Below are positions 62,601 through 64,000 of a DNA stretch of 64,000 nt, in pieces. The translations under genes and the position numbers were made by a program. Each line of letters opens with the position of its first letter. Position 1 is the first letter of the stretch. Source of the DNA: Rebecca billardiae RCC1528 (taxonomy: Eukaryota > Haptophyta); assembly GCA_965240325.2 (NCBI GenBank), contig OZ251234.1, positions 1,736,001 through 1,800,000 on the forward strand, read 5' to 3'. A model generated the notes under the pieces. It was not told the DNA's origin. It did not search any database and worked only from the letters and a program-made list of their open reading frames with translations.

Positions 62601-64000
62601 CGGGTCGACGCGCTGCTCTTCCAGCTCCTCGTGCAGCGCTACGTCTCGGGCGGCGCGCACAAGCGCTCCTTCACGCTCGCGCCCGGCTCGCGCTGGCGCG
62701 TCTGGGTGGAGGTTCCCAGTGCCATCGGCCATCGCGGGCGCGCGCGCGAGCGCCTTGCTCCGGGTGCGCCCGACGAGGAGCGCGTGGCGAGAGAGCAGGC
62801 GACGTGGATGTGTCGCGTGCTGCCCGCGCTCTGCCTCCTGAAGCACCACGAGCTCTCACCGTCCGCGCCGGCGGTGCTTGACCTGGACCCTTCCGTCGAG
62901 CGCGTGTGCAAGTACCTGCGCGCGTACCGCGATGGCACGATCGACCGCAAGTTCGGCGGCGCGGGGAGCGCGCCCGCGAAGCACCTCGCCCTGTGCATCG
63001 ACGTCTCGGGCAGCATGCGTGGCTCCAAGTTCGAGACGGCTCTGCGCGAGCTGCTCCGCCTGTTCGACGAGCACGCCGTGCCGGGCGACCTGATCAGCGC
63101 GCTCAGCTTCGACCACACGCACCACGTGGCTGTCGAGGCGCAGCCGGTCCCAGCGGACGCGGGTGCGCGGACTGGGCTGCGCGCGCAGCTGGCTGGCTTG
63201 CCCTTCCTCAACGGCGGCACGGACATGTACAACGCGCTCGCGCGCGCGGTGCGGTGCTGCGAGAAGCCGGCCGAGTTCACGGGGGAGTCTTGGATCATCT
63301 GCCTCACCGACGGCGAGAGTGCGCCCACGCTCCCGGCCTCCGGGCTTGAGCCCGCCCTCGACCGCAGCACCAACCTGCACCTCGCCGTCATCGGCGTGGC
63401 TCTGCCCGATCGCCTCAGGCCGCACATCGAGTCGCTGTGCGCGCGACCGCCGGGCAGCCGCGGGCGGTATGTCGAGTGCGGGCAGTCCGCGGACGCCATG
63501 TCCACCGCGTTCGGCGCCGTCGCCGCGCTGCTGCCGGTGAGCCAGACCTTCGATCTCGACGGCGAGCTCTCGGACTCGGAGTGCCACGAGCTGCTCGCCG
63601 CGTACATGCCGCCTCACGTGCGCTCGCCCGCGAGCGGCATGCTGCTGCAGCACTTCTGGGTGCGGTACCTGCACCGCCGCGTGCGCGTGTTCGACGCGAA
63701 CGACTTCTTCAACTACAACGAGGAGCACGACGAGCTCGGCAGCACGATCATGCGCATCATGCTCGAGGAGGTGGGCGCGTCGCTGGCGCCCGACCAGGGG
63801 AAGCACTGGGCGGGCGACGTGCACAGGCAGATGATCTACGAGATGACGGAGGACGGCCCCAAGTTCGCGATGCTGTGCACGGCGCCGGACCTTATCGACG
63901 AGGACGAGCACGACACGATCGCGCGGCTCGGCTTCGACCTGCCCTCCGCCGACGACCTGACGGATCGCGCCTGCCTCGAGCGGCTGCTCGCGCGCGCGCT
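56653..64000 (+). CDS. RNF213-like giant ATPase with an inserted vWA domain, N-terminal part
   Basis: Exons 56653-60522 and 60726 to the window edge give at least 2381 residues; the 3' end lies outside. Residues 1-1290 are largely helical. After the intron come FARTSECPDVWRLVGERGWH and IRGWFDRSLGGTGAKLDEFR. Then a segment resembling the human RNF213 region before and across its first AAA unit: VPESFELLACDERTSAADVE, the P-loop WSAYAGAGKTHLVRKQL (Lys about 1849) and LLFQLLVQRYVSGGA…RVWVEVP. A complete von Willebrand A domain follows: HLALCIDVSGSM (MIDAS Asp about 2049), GGTDMYN and CLTDGES. Then come more RNF213-like helices (SGMLLQHFWVRYLHRR). RNF213 is a dynein-like AAA ATPase and ubiquitin ligase; the RING and later AAA units would be downstream, unseen. 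The RNF213 relation is by-eye similarity; the vWA and P-loop are plain. Confidence 0.65.
60523..60725 (+). other. Intron of the RNF213-like gene
   Basis: A 203-bp intron with donor GTGAGTGCG and acceptor CGCGCAG; phase 0, joining SDAE to RVAAPEGLAEAL. The frame stays open from 60726 to the window end. Confidence 0.8.

Overview
This window is GC-rich nuclear DNA from a eukaryotic alga. Six of the genes carry spliceosomal introns, and every intron starts GTG and ends AG. A bipartite plastid-targeting presequence (signal peptide followed by Phe), axonemal and ciliary-type proteins, plant/alga-type hybrid histidine kinases and many Ala/Gly/Pro-rich low-complexity tracts point to a flagellate alga with a red-derived secondary plastid. 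A haptophyte is my first guess and a pelagophyte the alternative; this is inference, since no marker gene is present. There is no operon structure; genes stand singly on both strands, several as close divergent pairs.

Layout. 1-3.4 kb: the 5' part of an unrecognised gene and a heat-shock transcription factor, both minus. 3.8-4.9 kb: a nearly perfect 399-bp inverted repeat. 5.1-6.5 kb: a two-exon prephenate/aspartate aminotransferase. 6.7-8.7 kb: a non-coding element with 39-bp terminal inverted repeats and internal repeat units. 9.5-12.2 kb: a membrane hybrid histidine kinase (minus, three exons). 13-15.6 kb: a frameshifted hypothetical gene, a relic of an XPG/FEN1-type nuclease and gene-poor DNA. 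15.8-18.0 kb: a PG-rich repeat (STPG-like) protein and an extended SDR. 18-20.5 kb: gene-free DNA with microsatellites. 20.5-24.6 kb: a second hybrid histidine kinase and a PQ-loop membrane protein. 24.8-27.7 kb: a basic low-complexity ORF, a broken gene and a dispersed repeat. 27.9-32.1 kb: an ankyrin/RING membrane protein. 32.5-40.7 kb: a giant C2/IQ protein with an RPGRIP1-like C-terminus. 40.9-41.7 kb: an SKA2-like protein. 42.1-45.9 kb: a four-exon type II membrane protein with a PAN/apple-like end. 46.8-49.2 kb: a six-exon opine-dehydrogenase-like enzyme with a plastid presequence. 50.5-53.5 kb: a secreted unknown and a divergent unknown. 54.3-56.5 kb: mitochondrial cobalamin adenosyltransferase and an EEP-fold phosphatase/nuclease. 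56.7 kb to the end: the N-terminal part of a giant RNF213-like ATPase that carries an inserted vWA domain.

Functional themes are signalling (two hybrid kinases, HSF), flagellum/cilium and microtubules (STPG-like, RPGRIP1-like, SKA2-like), plastid and mitochondrial metabolism (aminotransferase, opine dehydrogenase, cobalamin adenosyltransferase) and ubiquitin (two E3-type candidates). Splice sites were placed by eye from reading-frame continuity and family alignment; none is supported by transcript data.
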